Shown here piece by piece: positions 24,001 through 33,137 of a stretch of 64,000 bases of DNA (the stretch's first letter is position 1; the number at the start of each line of letters is the position of its first letter). The stretch is from Aspidiotus rigidus (taxonomy: Eukaryota > Arthropoda > Insecta > Hemiptera > Diaspididae). The notes below the pieces were generated by a model that worked only from the letters and a program-made list of their open reading frames with translations, did not search any database and had not been told where the DNA came from. Made by a program: the position numbers and the translations under genes. The stretch lies in the NCBI GenBank assembly GCA_035079385.1, contig JAVHKY010000052.1, positions 13,454,001 to 13,518,000 of the forward strand, written 5' to 3'.

Positions 24001-27000
24001 GGGACATGGAAAAATTTCAACTCTCGAGCTATCATCTATAGCTGGAGATTCGAGAAAAGTTTAGACTCTCAAACTATATTATACTAGGCTTTCAGTAGGT
24101 CTAGTTGTCCTTTATACTAGCTTTATCTAGGTCTAGGCTTCCTTGAATTTTCAATACAAAATCCCATTTGACTCATAAAACAGGTTCTCTGCGTTCCTCG
24201 TTCAACTTCGTTAAGGAAGCTGTCGTTTCTCCAAGTGCCCTTCCTATCATATTTAGCTCAAGAGCCAAAATTTTTCCAAGTCTCTCTCCTATCATATATG
24301 GCTCGAGAGTCGACATTTTAACAGGGAACCTGTTTTAAGGGGGCTTTTTGAGAAATTTGCCGGGCGCCGTCCGGTGTCCACCGTCCAGCGAAAAACTTGG
24401 AAAAACTTCGACTCTCGAGCCATATATAGGAGAGGGACTTAGAAAAATGTTGACTCTCGAGCCATATATGATAGGAGGGGGACTTGGAAAAATGTCGACT
24501 CTTAAGCTATATATGATAGGAGGGGGACTTGAAAAAATTTCATCTCTCGAGCTATCATATATGTATAGCTTGAGATTCGAGAAAAATTTAGACTCTCAAA
24601 CTAGGGTGTAGGACTTTTCGCCGCAAAATTTTCGCCGCAGGATTTTCGACGCAAGCGTTTCGCCGCAAGAACGATTCGACGCAGGTCTTTTAGCCGCAGA
24701 AAATTTCGCCGCCGACAAATAAAATTGTGAAAAAAAGGACATGCATGATCGTATTATTGCTCAAAATGCTGGTATAAAATAATAATTAAAAAAAACGTAC
24801 CGCTAGATTAAACTCTGGCTCATTTTTGTAAGCCGACATAAGACCCTCCCCGTTGATGTCCTTCATAATATTTTGTGATAGATGAAATAAGCATCCTCCA
24901 ATTTAAATTTATGGGAAGGCTCTCAAGCTCTCTTTTACTAATCCGATTTCAAAGTCACTACGGCGCATAGTATCTGGCACGTTTCTTTGCTCTAGTGACA
25001 AATTCAATAGCTTCTAACCGGCAAGGATTTGCCTCATGGATATGCTGTGTTACAACGCGAATTACAGTCTCACCACGTCCGTGAATACGGCCATTATAAT
25101 ATTACAATATGTAATTTTCACACTTCTAACATACTATACAATCATGCATGTTCTTTTTTCACGATTTTTTTAGTCGGCGGCGAAATTTTCCGCGGCTGAA
25201 AGATCTGCGTCGAATCGTTCTTGCGGCGAAACGCTGGCGTCGAAAATCCTGCGGCAAAAAGTCCGTCCCCCCTCAAACTATATTATACTAGGCTTATAGT
25301 AGGTCTAGGTCTTTTTTATGCTAGCTTTATCTAGGTCCAGGCTTTCTTGAATTTTTGATACCAAATCCCATTTGACTCATAAAACAGGTTCCCTGCGTCC
25401 CTCGTTTAACTTCGTTAAGGAAGTTGTCATTTTTCTATTTCTATGGCCCTCTCCCATCATATATGGCTCGAGAGTCGACATTTTTCCAAGTTTTTTGCTG
25501 ACGGCGCACGGCGTACGGCAAATTTCCCAAAAAGTCCCCCCATAAAACAGGTTCCCGTTAAAATAAAAAAAACACAAGCAAATCCTCGAACCTAATACGG
25601 TTCAATGTGCTCAAATTTCATAATATCAAAGGTTCTGCAGGCATCATTACATTGATTTATTTTCCAAGACTTTGATTTTCATTGGATCAATATAGGAATG
25701 ATGGTACTTTTATAGGTTTCAATGGACTTTTTTTCTTACATATGACATATTCATTCAACTTATTGGATCGTTGGACTAGGAGACACCCTTAAAGTATTTA
25801 CAAATATTCACTACAAGATTACGATCCTACCCACAGAAGGAGAAAATCTGGCCGAGTGCAAATCGTCTTCAATCGCAGAATTTGGTTCACACAACAAGGT
25901 TTTTTCACATTTTTCGTTCATTTCAAACTGTGGTTTGCATTTGGGTTGATAGTGATGCTGCTGGATGATATTCCCGGACGGACCTACATTCAGTCACGAT
26001 AAGAAGGAATAAATACAAGTCTAATAACGCGTTTATAAGAATTCGTTTCAAATTATTACCTCTTGGGAATATATGAGTCCAACGTCGTCTGTTGGACGTT
26101 AATTTGACAGTTACATGAGAAGGATCAAATGGATTGATTAGTGCTCTTCCAGGGCCCAAAGGAGAATTTCCCAATTCAGATAGGTTAGGCTTTTGTAGCA
26201 AATTTTTTGAACCAAAATCAGCACTGACTCGAACAACGCCAAGCGTTAAATTATTGTCGACTTCTTTTGTTTTCTGATTTTGGGTTCTATCATCTGCGGA
26301 ACGAGAAAATAAGAAAAGACGAAAACATTTTTGATCTTGATAAAAATTATTGAAGAGGTAGGTCCAATAAGGTTCATGAGCAATTCATCACCATTAGTAT
26401 AAATGGAAACAGTTCGAATCAATTCATTAGTAGTGCGAGTTTCAGGAGTAGCGATGGATGTAGATCTAGTAATACTCATCGTCGATCGATAGATATCTGG
26501 GTCCGACAATTTCCATTTCATAGCTTTTGTATCTTGGCTACAGGATAATTTTCTTGCTCGACTGAATAACTTTTGCACACTAAATAAGCGATCGAGAATG
26601 AATTAACTTATTTTGAAAATATACTTCAACTTATGTCAAGTGGTATAGACTATATTGAAGTCATCTGGTGAATTGAGTAGAAATACTCAGAAATTCTTCT
26701 CGTAATTCCATAGAGGAAAATTGAGTCGGTGAATGAATTTCGAATAAACCTCTACAACAACCTTAAGAGGACTTGCCTTTCAATGTGTGTGGATGGAAGC
26801 GTGAAAACATGATCGTCATATTCATCGTAATTTACATCGGTCGTCGAAACGCTGCAACCAAGGAGCAATGTTTCTTCGACTTTTGACGTAGGTAGTTTAA
26901 TCCTTGAATTGATAAATGACGAACTCCCTTGAGATTGCACGATCTTAGCAGTACTTCGATGAGATGGCAACCTGATGCGAGGAACGAATTTCGAGAGAGC

Positions 27001-28874
27001 TAATTTTTCACTTCCAGAATAAAAACTGCGAACAATCACTCCCCTTTTACTTTGAACTGTAGCATGATTTTCTGTTTATAAATCTTAGTCAGTGAATCTA
27101 AATCGACTAACCTAAGATTAATCCAATGGGGCATACTGTAATCGTTTCGTAAAATAGTTTTGTCTTTGTTATGAAACTGAAACAAACGAGAAAGAGATTG
27201 TTGATTCGTCGTCTCAATCAAAAATACTTGCACAATAATTCGTAGGCTACTTTGAACAGTGGTACCGCATGTAAAGGTTGTTCACCGATACAAACTAGAT
27301 CACATCCAACTCCGTTATCGATAATCCGTTGCTTTGTCACGTTTGTTAGCTCCCGATCTACTTCGAAGACTCCAACGCCGGGTGATATCACTATTGAAAC
27401 CTGACCAGTTCGATCCATACTTCTCTCCAGGTAATGCTTATCAAACACTTGTGAAACAAAAAAAAAGAAAAAAAAAATGTTCACCAGTTCAAAGCATTTT
27501 TTTACCAGAAGTCATAGAATTGTTTAAATATAGTCCAACCATTGAGGGAAATGTTCAAAACTTCCAGAAAATTTCCATGAGCAGCCGTGGATAAAAATGC
27601 AGCAGGCATTTTACAATCTGTCCTTTTATGGTAATCCAAAATAGTTTCACGATATCCCGTAAACAAACTTTGCAAGAGAATTATGCTAGAATTCCAGTCA
27701 TCGTACTTCTCATTTTGTACGGCAACTCTGTAGAAGTCCTCATAGAACCGGTTCTTATAATCTTTTTGTAAACTTTCGTGCATATGATCTGGAAATTCGT
27801 CAAGCGATGAAGCTTTATAAAACACACGCGAAAACAGAACGACGGTCACCTCGTGATTACTTCCATATTTCTATGAAGAACAGACCAAATCACAATATAC
27901 AAGCATGAAAATCCATCAAACAACCCTCGAAACTTCAATAAGCCGACTAACCTTCCATTTGTGAAACAACTCAGTTAGAAAACCGTTAATTGCCTTCTCA
28001 AAATATAAATTACCGTGAACGTCGATTTCCCACATTTCGGAACTCATTTGAATGAATAAGTACACCATACTAGTGGATGAACGAAAAACCAACTGGAAAT
28101 TTAAGAATCAAATTAGCGAACGAAATATATCGTCAAAATAATTAATAAATTGATTGTACCTTTGTTTCCTCGGCGACAAGTCCACAAGCTACCCTTATTC
28201 CTCGATACCACATTTCACTTACTTGAACTCGAGCATTGCCATTACAAAATTCTATTTTTTTGTTCAAGTGAACGCAAGAGTTGATCTAGGAACTAAAATC
28301 TTATTAATCTATGAGATTGTTTTTTTTTTACTCCCGAAACGTTCGTTATTTACCAGACTATTTCTCAGACGCCACATTTCGCTGCGACCCAAATACTGAT
28401 CTTTGAAAGTTACCTCCATGGAATCTAGCATAACCGACTTTAAGTTGACTTTACGGATAACCACATCGCTAAAAGATCGTATTTGGAAAGTATTGGCAAT
28501 TCCTTGATCTAGGCTCACAACGTCTGCGATAGAATTATAAGATTTTGATTATCATATCGTTTAGCACGTAGGTCGTTAGTAATATAAGTATGAGGATAAC
28601 CTTTTCCAGGTAAATCATCTTTGAATACAGTAACTTGGAGAAGTAATCTACTAAACTCATCCTCAGGATGAAATATTTCAACAATGTCATTCAACTGAAT
28701 GTCAAAGAAATCTTTGCGATTAATCACGAGATCGGCATCTGTAAAATAACAACTTGATAATAACATATTTGAATAGGGAACCGTAATACAACAGAAGTTT
28801 TCTAATAGATAACGAATGAAGGTAAACCCACTGGCATAAGTTTTCGTGTGGATGTTCACTTTATAATACTTCAT
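6059..28874 (-). CDS. DEPDC5: DEPDC5/Iml1, GATOR1 complex subunit (24 coding exons, one frameshift)
   Basis: GATOR1 acts at the lysosome as the GAP for RagA/B and represses TORC1 in amino-acid shortage. Coding exons, 5' to 3': 28874-28832, 28738-28601, 28523-28354, 28285-28160, 28092-27952, 27870-27540, 27447-27251, 27176-27112, 27025-26777, 26579-26392, 26293-26060, 21958-21824, 20984-20767, 19530-19352, 18867-18693, 18616-18410, 17629-17550, 17435-17228, 17129-16746, 13118-12958, 12874-12703, 12598-12467, 10581-10388, 6247-6059. The product is about 1438 aa (human 1603). Family landmarks include [15 protein letters not shown] [11 protein letters not shown] in exon 6, [10 protein letters not shown] and [17 protein letters not shown] in exon 7, [20 protein letters not shown] in exon 11, [20 protein letters not shown] in exon 13, and [10 protein letters not shown] in exon 15. 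The DEP domain lies in exons 18-19 (about residues 970-1055). The C-terminal part contains [10 protein letters not shown] and NRLYHFW. All junctions keep phase except inside exon 19, where an A8 run is one base short. Intron 9 uses a GC donor. The start ATG at 28874 matches the family N-terminus. Confidence 0.93.
6700..7960. other. GC-rich unidentified segment in DEPDC5 intron 23
   Basis: Base composition rises sharply above its AT-rich surroundings between about 6700 and 7960. Three short plus-strand frames (64, 64 and 75 codons at 7028, 7279 and 7655) lie in different phases and show no domain I recognise. A donor-like CAAAG/GTAGGT occurs near 6772. It may be an old insertion or a noncoding exon. 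I cannot name it. Confidence 0.35.
8272..8597. mobile_element. hAT-like MITE
   Basis: Inverted ends TAGAGCCCTATAATAA over about 45 bp with few mismatches, and flanking GTTATAT (8265-8271 and 8598-8604) as a 7-bp, or 8-bp with one mismatch, target duplication. About 326 bp, no coding capacity. It lies in DEPDC5 intron 23. Confidence 0.65.
11268..11509. repeat. inverted repeat built around a tRNA-like sequence
   Basis: The left arm (from CAGGAGGAGGGTAGTTAGTA) is the inverse of the right arm ending near 11509, with internal deletions in the left arm. The right arm contains the tRNA-like sequence at 11389-11461, and the left arm keeps a partial inverted copy (CTCTCTAACCGCTTG). It lies in DEPDC5 intron 22. 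It could be a short mobile element that recruited a tRNA gene, or two head-to-head SINE copies. Confidence 0.5.
11389..11461 (+). pseudogene. tRNA-like sequence (pseudogene or SINE head)
   Basis: A box TAGCTGAGCGG and B box GGTTCGGATCC fit RNA polymerase III internal promoters. A T arm TCGGG/CCCGA with a 7-base loop and an anticodon stem TCGC/GCGA can be drawn. Reasons to doubt a working tRNA: base 33 is C not T, the anticodon position reads GGC (rarely used for alanine in eukaryotes), and the acceptor stem has a mismatch. The following bases are ACCA, so a CCA end appears encoded, which is unusual for a nuclear gene. Confidence 0.45.
14127..14296. repeat. AT microsatellite plus dispersed ~135-bp repeat
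   Basis: A short (TA)n run ends near 14152. It is followed by GGAAACCTGAAATTTTCT through GCGTCGGGTGTAATACC and ACAAGTAAAAAGTC. The same series of motifs recurs in the same order and orientation at about 63620-63757, so this is a dispersed repeat copy. Family unknown. Confidence 0.6.
14897..15931 (-). CDS. unidentified nested gene, three exons, 251 aa
   Basis: Exons 15931-15708, 15594-15238 and 15071-14897 join with matching phases (2 then 2) through introns of 113 and 166 bases with usable GT and AG sites, though the donors (GTTTTG, GTATAA) are weak. The start at MNGDLACQL is the first ATG in the first exon; an acceptor (TTTTTAG at 15942) lies 10 bases upstream, so more 5' exons may exist. 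The protein is helical and rich in Leu/Ile, with no signal peptide or obvious catalytic motif. Part of exon 2 ([10 protein letters not shown], then [11 protein letters not shown]) faintly recalls the HEAT-type region of AP-5 beta subunits, but I would not name it on that. It sits inside DEPDC5 intron 19 on the same strand. It could also be a decayed fragment. Confidence 0.45.
16478..16614. mobile_element. small palindromic MITE in DEPDC5 intron 19
   Basis: Left arm ATAGTCTGTTTGTAAATAGA and right arm form inverted repeats over about 30 bp around a ~70-bp centre. No clear target duplication. It ends about 130 bases from the exon 19 donor. Confidence 0.5.
16997..17004 (-). other. frame break in DEPDC5 exon 19 (A8 homopolymer)
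   Basis: Exon 19 is 384 nt, while its phase-0 start and phase-1 end demand 385. The DEP-domain frame (LICHASG, FLYGFF) is open up to this A8 run, and the family-like C-terminal frame ([15 protein letters not shown] onward) is open after it. The defect is therefore one missing base in or beside the run. No usable intron bridges the frames. Either an assembly error or a true allele-level mutation. Confidence 0.75.
17767..17960. mobile_element. near-palindromic MITE in DEPDC5 intron 16
   Basis: Starts GAGACCGG and ends CCGGTCTC. The arms share CACACGATCTTGCTT and the whole 194 bp folds on itself. No coding capacity, no convincing target duplication. Confidence 0.55.
19918..20075. mobile_element. 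small MITE in DEPDC5 intron 13
   Basis: Terminal inverted repeat with core ATTTATAGTGGCGC at both ends, GCGGATT on the left and GCGCATT on the right. The interior is GC-richer (AAGCAAAGCAGAGCAG). About 158 bp, noncoding. Confidence 0.5.
21611..21793. mobile_element. MITE 30 bases from the DEPDC5 exon 12 donor
   Basis: Inverted arms GTGAGATGTGGCGCGTCTTG and its near inverse (TTGCGAAAA and TCGGTTTAG also shared) bound an AT-rich centre. It occupies intron 12 almost up to the 5' splice site at 21823. Confidence 0.6.
22990..25560. repeat. 2.6-kb mixed direct and inverted repeat array in DEPDC5 intron 11
   Basis: A ~200-340-bp unit starting near GGCTTCCTTAACGAAGTT and running through AAGCCTAGACCTAGATAAAG occurs forward near 22993, 23331 and 23541, and inverted near 24070-24220 and 25290-25430. 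Between them lie many short units ATATATGATAGGAGGGGGAC with ACTTGGAAAAA and CGACTCTCGAGC in both orientations. Weaker relatives are at 34820-35060 and near 62650-62760. Short frames in it are repeat-derived. The array would form long double-stranded RNA in the pre-mRNA. Confidence 0.75.
24604..25271. mobile_element. MULE-like nonautonomous transposon inserted in the repeat array
   Basis: Long (~115-bp) inverted ends made of TTTCGCCGCA-type units (GGACTTTTCGCCGC at left, inverse at right). The 9-bp CTCAAACTA is present on both sides (24595-24603 and 25272-25280). A paralogous array copy near 24069 has CTCAAACTATATTATACTAG uninterrupted, which is the empty site and confirms the duplication. A 9-bp duplication with long ends fits Mutator-like elements. 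No transposase frame inside its 668 bp. Confidence 0.75.
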
Positions 28875-28980
28875 CTCTTCAATTTGAAAAGGAGGGTATC
28901 AACTAGTTGTGTCCATTGTTCCATCAGAATCTCCAGATTAGTATTATTAAGGTTATGAGTTTGTTTATCATTATCATCTA

Positions 28981-29106
28981 TACTCTGTTCACATTAAGGA
29001 AGGATAGAGATATGACCTTGAGAACGGAACGGTAGATTGAAATTACCCGGAGCATTCCGTTCTCGAGGTCATATTAATTCTATCCTTCCTTAATGTGAAC
29101 AGAGTA
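28981..29106. mobile_element. palindromic element just upstream of DEPDC5
   Basis: TACTCTGTTCACATTAAGGA and its inverse form the ends of a 126-bp near-palindrome, arms of ~55 bp (also ATATGACCT and GAGAACGGAA). It starts 107 bases upstream of the DEPDC5 ATG, within the likely promoter or 5' UTR. Confidence 0.6.
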
Positions 29107-29125
29107 TATCTATATCGGACCATCC

Positions 29126-29686
29126 ATGGCCGTCTCGAGTTACAGGCCGGAATATTAAAGCTGGCAACGTCGCGGTGACGAAAAATAGGGGGCCGAGTTT
29201 TATACACGCTCTTATGGGAAAATCTTCGAAAAACACGTTAATTGTTGATTTGTGCATAGTATTCAATTCCAAAGGGAAAAAGTTTATGGTTATATCGAAA
29301 GAGTAAACAATTCTCGATTTTTTGAGCTAGGTCTCGTTAAGATTGATCAACTACGAAGCGAGTTATTCACTTTTTTTTAAAAAAAAGTCGGACAGAGGGC
29401 GAAGTGCAGTACATGTACCGCGCTTCGCCCACTGTCAGACTTTTTTTTTTTAAACGTGAATAACTCGCTTCGTAGTTGATCAATCTTAACGAGACCTAGC
29501 TCAAAAAATCGAGAATCGTTTGTTCTTCAACTCACGTTCTCTTCATTTTTCTCAAAAACTTCACCGTACGTGTGTCAAATAGTATTTTTTGATGTTCTCC
29601 CATAAGAGACTGTACAAATGTTAGCCCCGTGGAACGTTGTCATGTTTCGAATATTCCGGCCTGTAACTAGAGACGGCCATGGACCA
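29126..29686. mobile_element. 560-bp foldback element with putative 5-bp target duplication
   Basis: The arms start CCATGGCCGTCT and CCATGGCCGTCT (inverse), share TTACAGGCCGGAATATT near the tips and ATTGATCAACTACGAAGCGA near the centre, and meet at a GC-rich hairpin (GGGCGAAGTGCAGTACATGT). ACCAT flanks both tips. No coding capacity. Such long arms resemble foldback or long-TIR MITEs. Superfamily unknown. Confidence 0.65.
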
Positions 29687-29689
29687 TCG

Positions 29690-31029
29690 AAATACAGTAC
29701 TTTGTAAACTGGAATGAGCACTGCACACTCGCTCAACGTACGCAACGCGGTCGAGCGCGTTAGAAGGAGAGGGAAAATCGTCACGTAAAATACTGTCTCT
29801 GTCTGTCTCATTGCTTTGCCTATAGAGACCTATACTTGAAATCTTTAGATAATAAATAAACAGGTAAGGATGAGTTTTGTGAAAAAAACCATAAGAACCT
29901 AAAGTGTAAAGGATTAAATGTAGAATATTTTGTATAAAGTCATTTTCTCTTCAACATGTATCATTCAAAGATAATTACAAGGAAAAAAGACGTTCATGTT
30001 TTTTTCTTTGAGATCTGACAGAAGTATTGAACTGATTGCCTATGAGTGCGCGTATATTGTAGATAGAGCGTAAAATGTAGATATATAGGTGAATAGATAA
30101 ATAAATAAATACATACATGCATACATGAATAAATAAATAAATAAATAAATAAATAAATACATATTACATACATCGTATTTTAGTGAAGAAGTTCAAAGGT
30201 GGGATAGATGAATCAAAAAGCTAGGAAAATAATTCATACTTACTTCAATGAAAAAGGGGAAAGGGGTGAAATGATATGAGAGAAAATGTAGAACAAATGA
30301 ATGAAAAGGGCTTGTTTGGAATCAAAAATTCAATGTGTGGAAATTATAACCCAGAACCAGGGGTTAGTATAAATTAAAATGTAAGAAATAAAAAAATGGA
30401 ACTTCCAAAGGCAGATGTTAGCTGATTTCAGAACTGGTTAACAATTTGCGGACGCGTGTAGGTGAATGGTGATTTGTAGGAAGAACATTAGACAAAAATA
30501 ATTAACATTTATTCAATCACAAAACATGACATCATACGGTAAGCATGTGAAGACGGTAAGCATGTGAAGACGAGAAAACATAAGTTCACAGTAAAATGAG
30601 AATGAACTCCTGGAAAAGTTATGATAATAATATTGGAGATAAGAAAGAATTACAAATAGGAAAAGAGCACATTTTATAACTGTGGAAATAATATTTAGAG
30701 CGAATGACGTATGTATTTGGAAATGAAAGAAAATTAACATTCTAGGTAGGTACATTATTAAAAATGAATTCACAATTGCACGAAATAGATTTTTAAAATG
30801 AACAACAAATTCTAAGAAAAGTAAAAAATAATAACAATATTTAAGAAAGGAAAAAATTCCGGGAAAATCATGTTGTACAAAAACAAATATAAGGTTGAGA
30901 TAGAGAATCAAGTATTTGAAAATGAAATTAGTTTTGTCAATTGCTGTCGTAGCCCATCGGACGTACTTCTCAGTTTGTTCTGGGAATGAATTCTGATATT
31001 GCAATAAACAGAGGAAAAATATCTATCTA
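29690..31029. other. intergenic; contains a tetranucleotide microsatellite
   Basis: An (AAAT)n with (ACAT)n patch spans about 30087-30172. A 163-codon hydrophobic minus-strand frame (30513-31004) is rich in Phe, Tyr and Leu as expected from AT-rich noncoding DNA. No gene seen. Confidence 0.5.
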
Positions 31030-31050
31030 TCTATATTATTAAAGCGAAGC

Positions 31051-31137
31051 TATCACTACTTATCACTAAACGGCTGACGAATTATTTTTTGGCTTTTTCA
31101 ATCCGCCTGTTTCTCATTTTCTCAATGCCGGAACATT
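31051..31137 (+). repeat. 87-bp direct repeat, copy 1
   Basis: Differs at one base from 32071-32157. Both contain CTTATCACTAAACGGCTGAC and GCCTGTTTCTCATTTTCTC and end GGAACATT. Offset is 1020 bases. Confidence 0.85.
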
Positions 31138-31800
31138 ATTATTAAAGCGAAGCTATCTGTCGAAAATAGCAAGGCAGAGTTTGCTCTGTGTAAACAGAAC
31201 ACTTGTATTTAAGACAGGAGAAAATAATAAATAGATACAACGCCAGTGGCGCTGTGCAGTGGAAGCGTAAGTTTACAGATTGTAAGCACAACAGTCTGCG
31301 TAAATGTTGACGTCACGAATAAAACGCTCTACTCAACTTAACATTACTGTCAGTGTTGCCTAATACGATTAACAAAGGGACAAATACAAAAGTATAAAAT
31401 TTATTTCATAAGGAACACCAGATATTAAATTTAAACACCGCTTAAAACTATAGGAATAAGTAATAAAACTGCTGGAGTCACGAATCACGACATATTACGC
31501 TGTCTTGGTACCTGTCGACAGAAAAGGAGAACAAATACTCCGTTAATGTGAGCCGAATTTCTGTCGACTATCGAAAGTATAATACGGTAAAATAACTTCA
31601 ATGTAATATTATAGAAGCATAAGAATCGTCTCAATTTTCGTTTACTAGGAGTCCTAGAAAGTATAGGAGCTCTGTCAAAAGTTACAGTTCGCAAATAGTA
31701 TCGTATTGCGTCAGACGTAAATGTATTTCAAGACAGCGTAACGAGCGCATAATCCACCATTATCGAAATAATAATTCAGATATATTGAATCAAGACTCAC

Positions 31801-31932
31801 TTGGGGAACAACCTGACTTGCCACTTCTTCAGCAGCCATTGAGGATGGAAGGATGGAAATAAACAAACAAAATAATTGAACAAATAATCGAAATAATGCA
31901 CGAACACACAAATGCAGAAAGAATGCGCGCAT
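31801..31932 (-). pseudogene. possible captured first coding exon (signal-peptide-like)
   Basis: From ATG at 31932 the frame reads a hydrophobic leader (ALFRLFVQLFCLFISILPSS) then MAAEEVASQVVPQ, and meets a good donor CCAA/GTGAGTC at 31801/31800. A CRE-like TGACGTCA within CCATGACGTCATGG (32043-32056) lies upstream in that orientation. This would suit a host promoter and first exon carried by the Helitron. No downstream exon was found. Could be chance. Confidence 0.25.
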
Positions 31933-32070
31933 CTACAAAAGAAATCGGCATCAACAAGTGTGAACTCGTGCATGACCAAGGAAGGTGGCTGCGCTCGCTA
32001 CAAGGTAGGTGTATGTGTCCTTGAACAAGTCACTCGAAGACTACCATGACGTCATGGTGATTTTCGACAC

Positions 32071-32157
32071 TATCATTACTTATCACTAAACGGCTGACGA
32101 ATTATTTTTTGGCTTTTTCAATCCGCCTGTTTCTCATTTTCTCAATGCCGGAACATT
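32071..32157 (+). repeat. 87-bp direct repeat, copy 2
   Basis: Second copy of the segment at 31051-31137, preceded by a CATGACGTCATG palindrome rather than by the AAAGCGAAG terminus. Confidence 0.85.
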
Positions 32158-32987
32158 GTGGAAATGGTTGACGACTACTTACAAAAATTATTTATGTCGT
32201 AGGTGCGTGCTGGTTTCCTTTGTAGTGAATATCTGGACAATTTAATGGACTTAGAAGAAGTTATCCGGAGAAAATTGTTATTTGAAGTGTGTTATCCTGT
32301 GAGTTTTTACTTATTAATTATCCTCAGATCTGTGCGTAGATAATACTTCTATCCGGAGACTTTTCATCAATTATCTGGAGATCCTTGAGAGTAAAATTAT
32401 TTTTATCCAGAGAGTGTAATCTAAAGGAGTTTGATTTATTATCTCAAGTAATAATGCCTATAGTTATATTTAGGGATTATACAATCTGTTTTCTAAGCCA
32501 AGCACATAGAAGTGTCCATGAGTGTTAATCATTATTTGCACTGTGCAAGTGAGAATGAGTTGTGGGAAGCCATTGATGTTCTACGTTCTACCTGATGGCA
32601 GTTGTACAAACCTATTTGATTTTTTCTTCTGTATTGCAAATGGAAAATAACAATTTCAACCTCATTCCTCATTTTAAAGCGCGAAGAAGTAAGATTTTCT
32701 GAGGAAACAGATTTATCCCAAGCCACAAATATTATGTAAAGCACCAACTGCTGTGATCGATGTTTGTCAAACATCTTACTTGTAAATTAAATAGGAAATT
32801 TGACCGAGCCCATGGTGGAATTTGTAGCAGATATTTGTCCGCAATAAAATAAGCATTGTCTGTCTTCCTGCTGTGATTATAGAAACTTGGCCGAGAGAAA
32901 ATTTCCCTCTAAGAAGTACCTACATAGTTCATTTCACAAAGTTTTCTATCTATGGAAACCTAACAAGAGACAAACCTGGATACTTCT

Positions 32988-33137
32988 ATGAAGAAGTATA
33001 CTCACAAAAAGTAAAAAAGCAAGTACAAAAACCGCAATGTAATCACACTACCGAGCGCTTTCGGCTAAACAATCATCCCTGAGGTATAGAAAGGACTTGC
33101 TTTTTTACTCTTTGTGAGTACCTATACTTCTTCACAA
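32988..33137. repeat. inverted repeat with ~38-bp arms
   Basis: AAGAAGTATACTCACAAAAA and AGTAAAAAAGCAAGT at left are mirrored at 33092-33137. The loop is about 65 bases. Probably a small MITE inside the Helitron span. Confidence 0.55.

Noticed and set aside
22990..25560. CRISPR-like array
   Set aside because: Units are in both orientations, unequal in spacing and lie in an animal intron. This is a transposon-derived repeat.
26390..26392. GT choice at the DEPDC5 exon 10 donor (AATG/GTGATG)
   Set aside because: Kept in the model as the only phase-consistent site, but a stronger GT consensus was looked for and not found, so this boundary is the least certain of the gene.
30513..31004. 163-codon hydrophobic minus frame
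   Set aside because: Phe/Tyr/Leu content matches AT-rich noncoding DNA; no motif and no codon-use signal.
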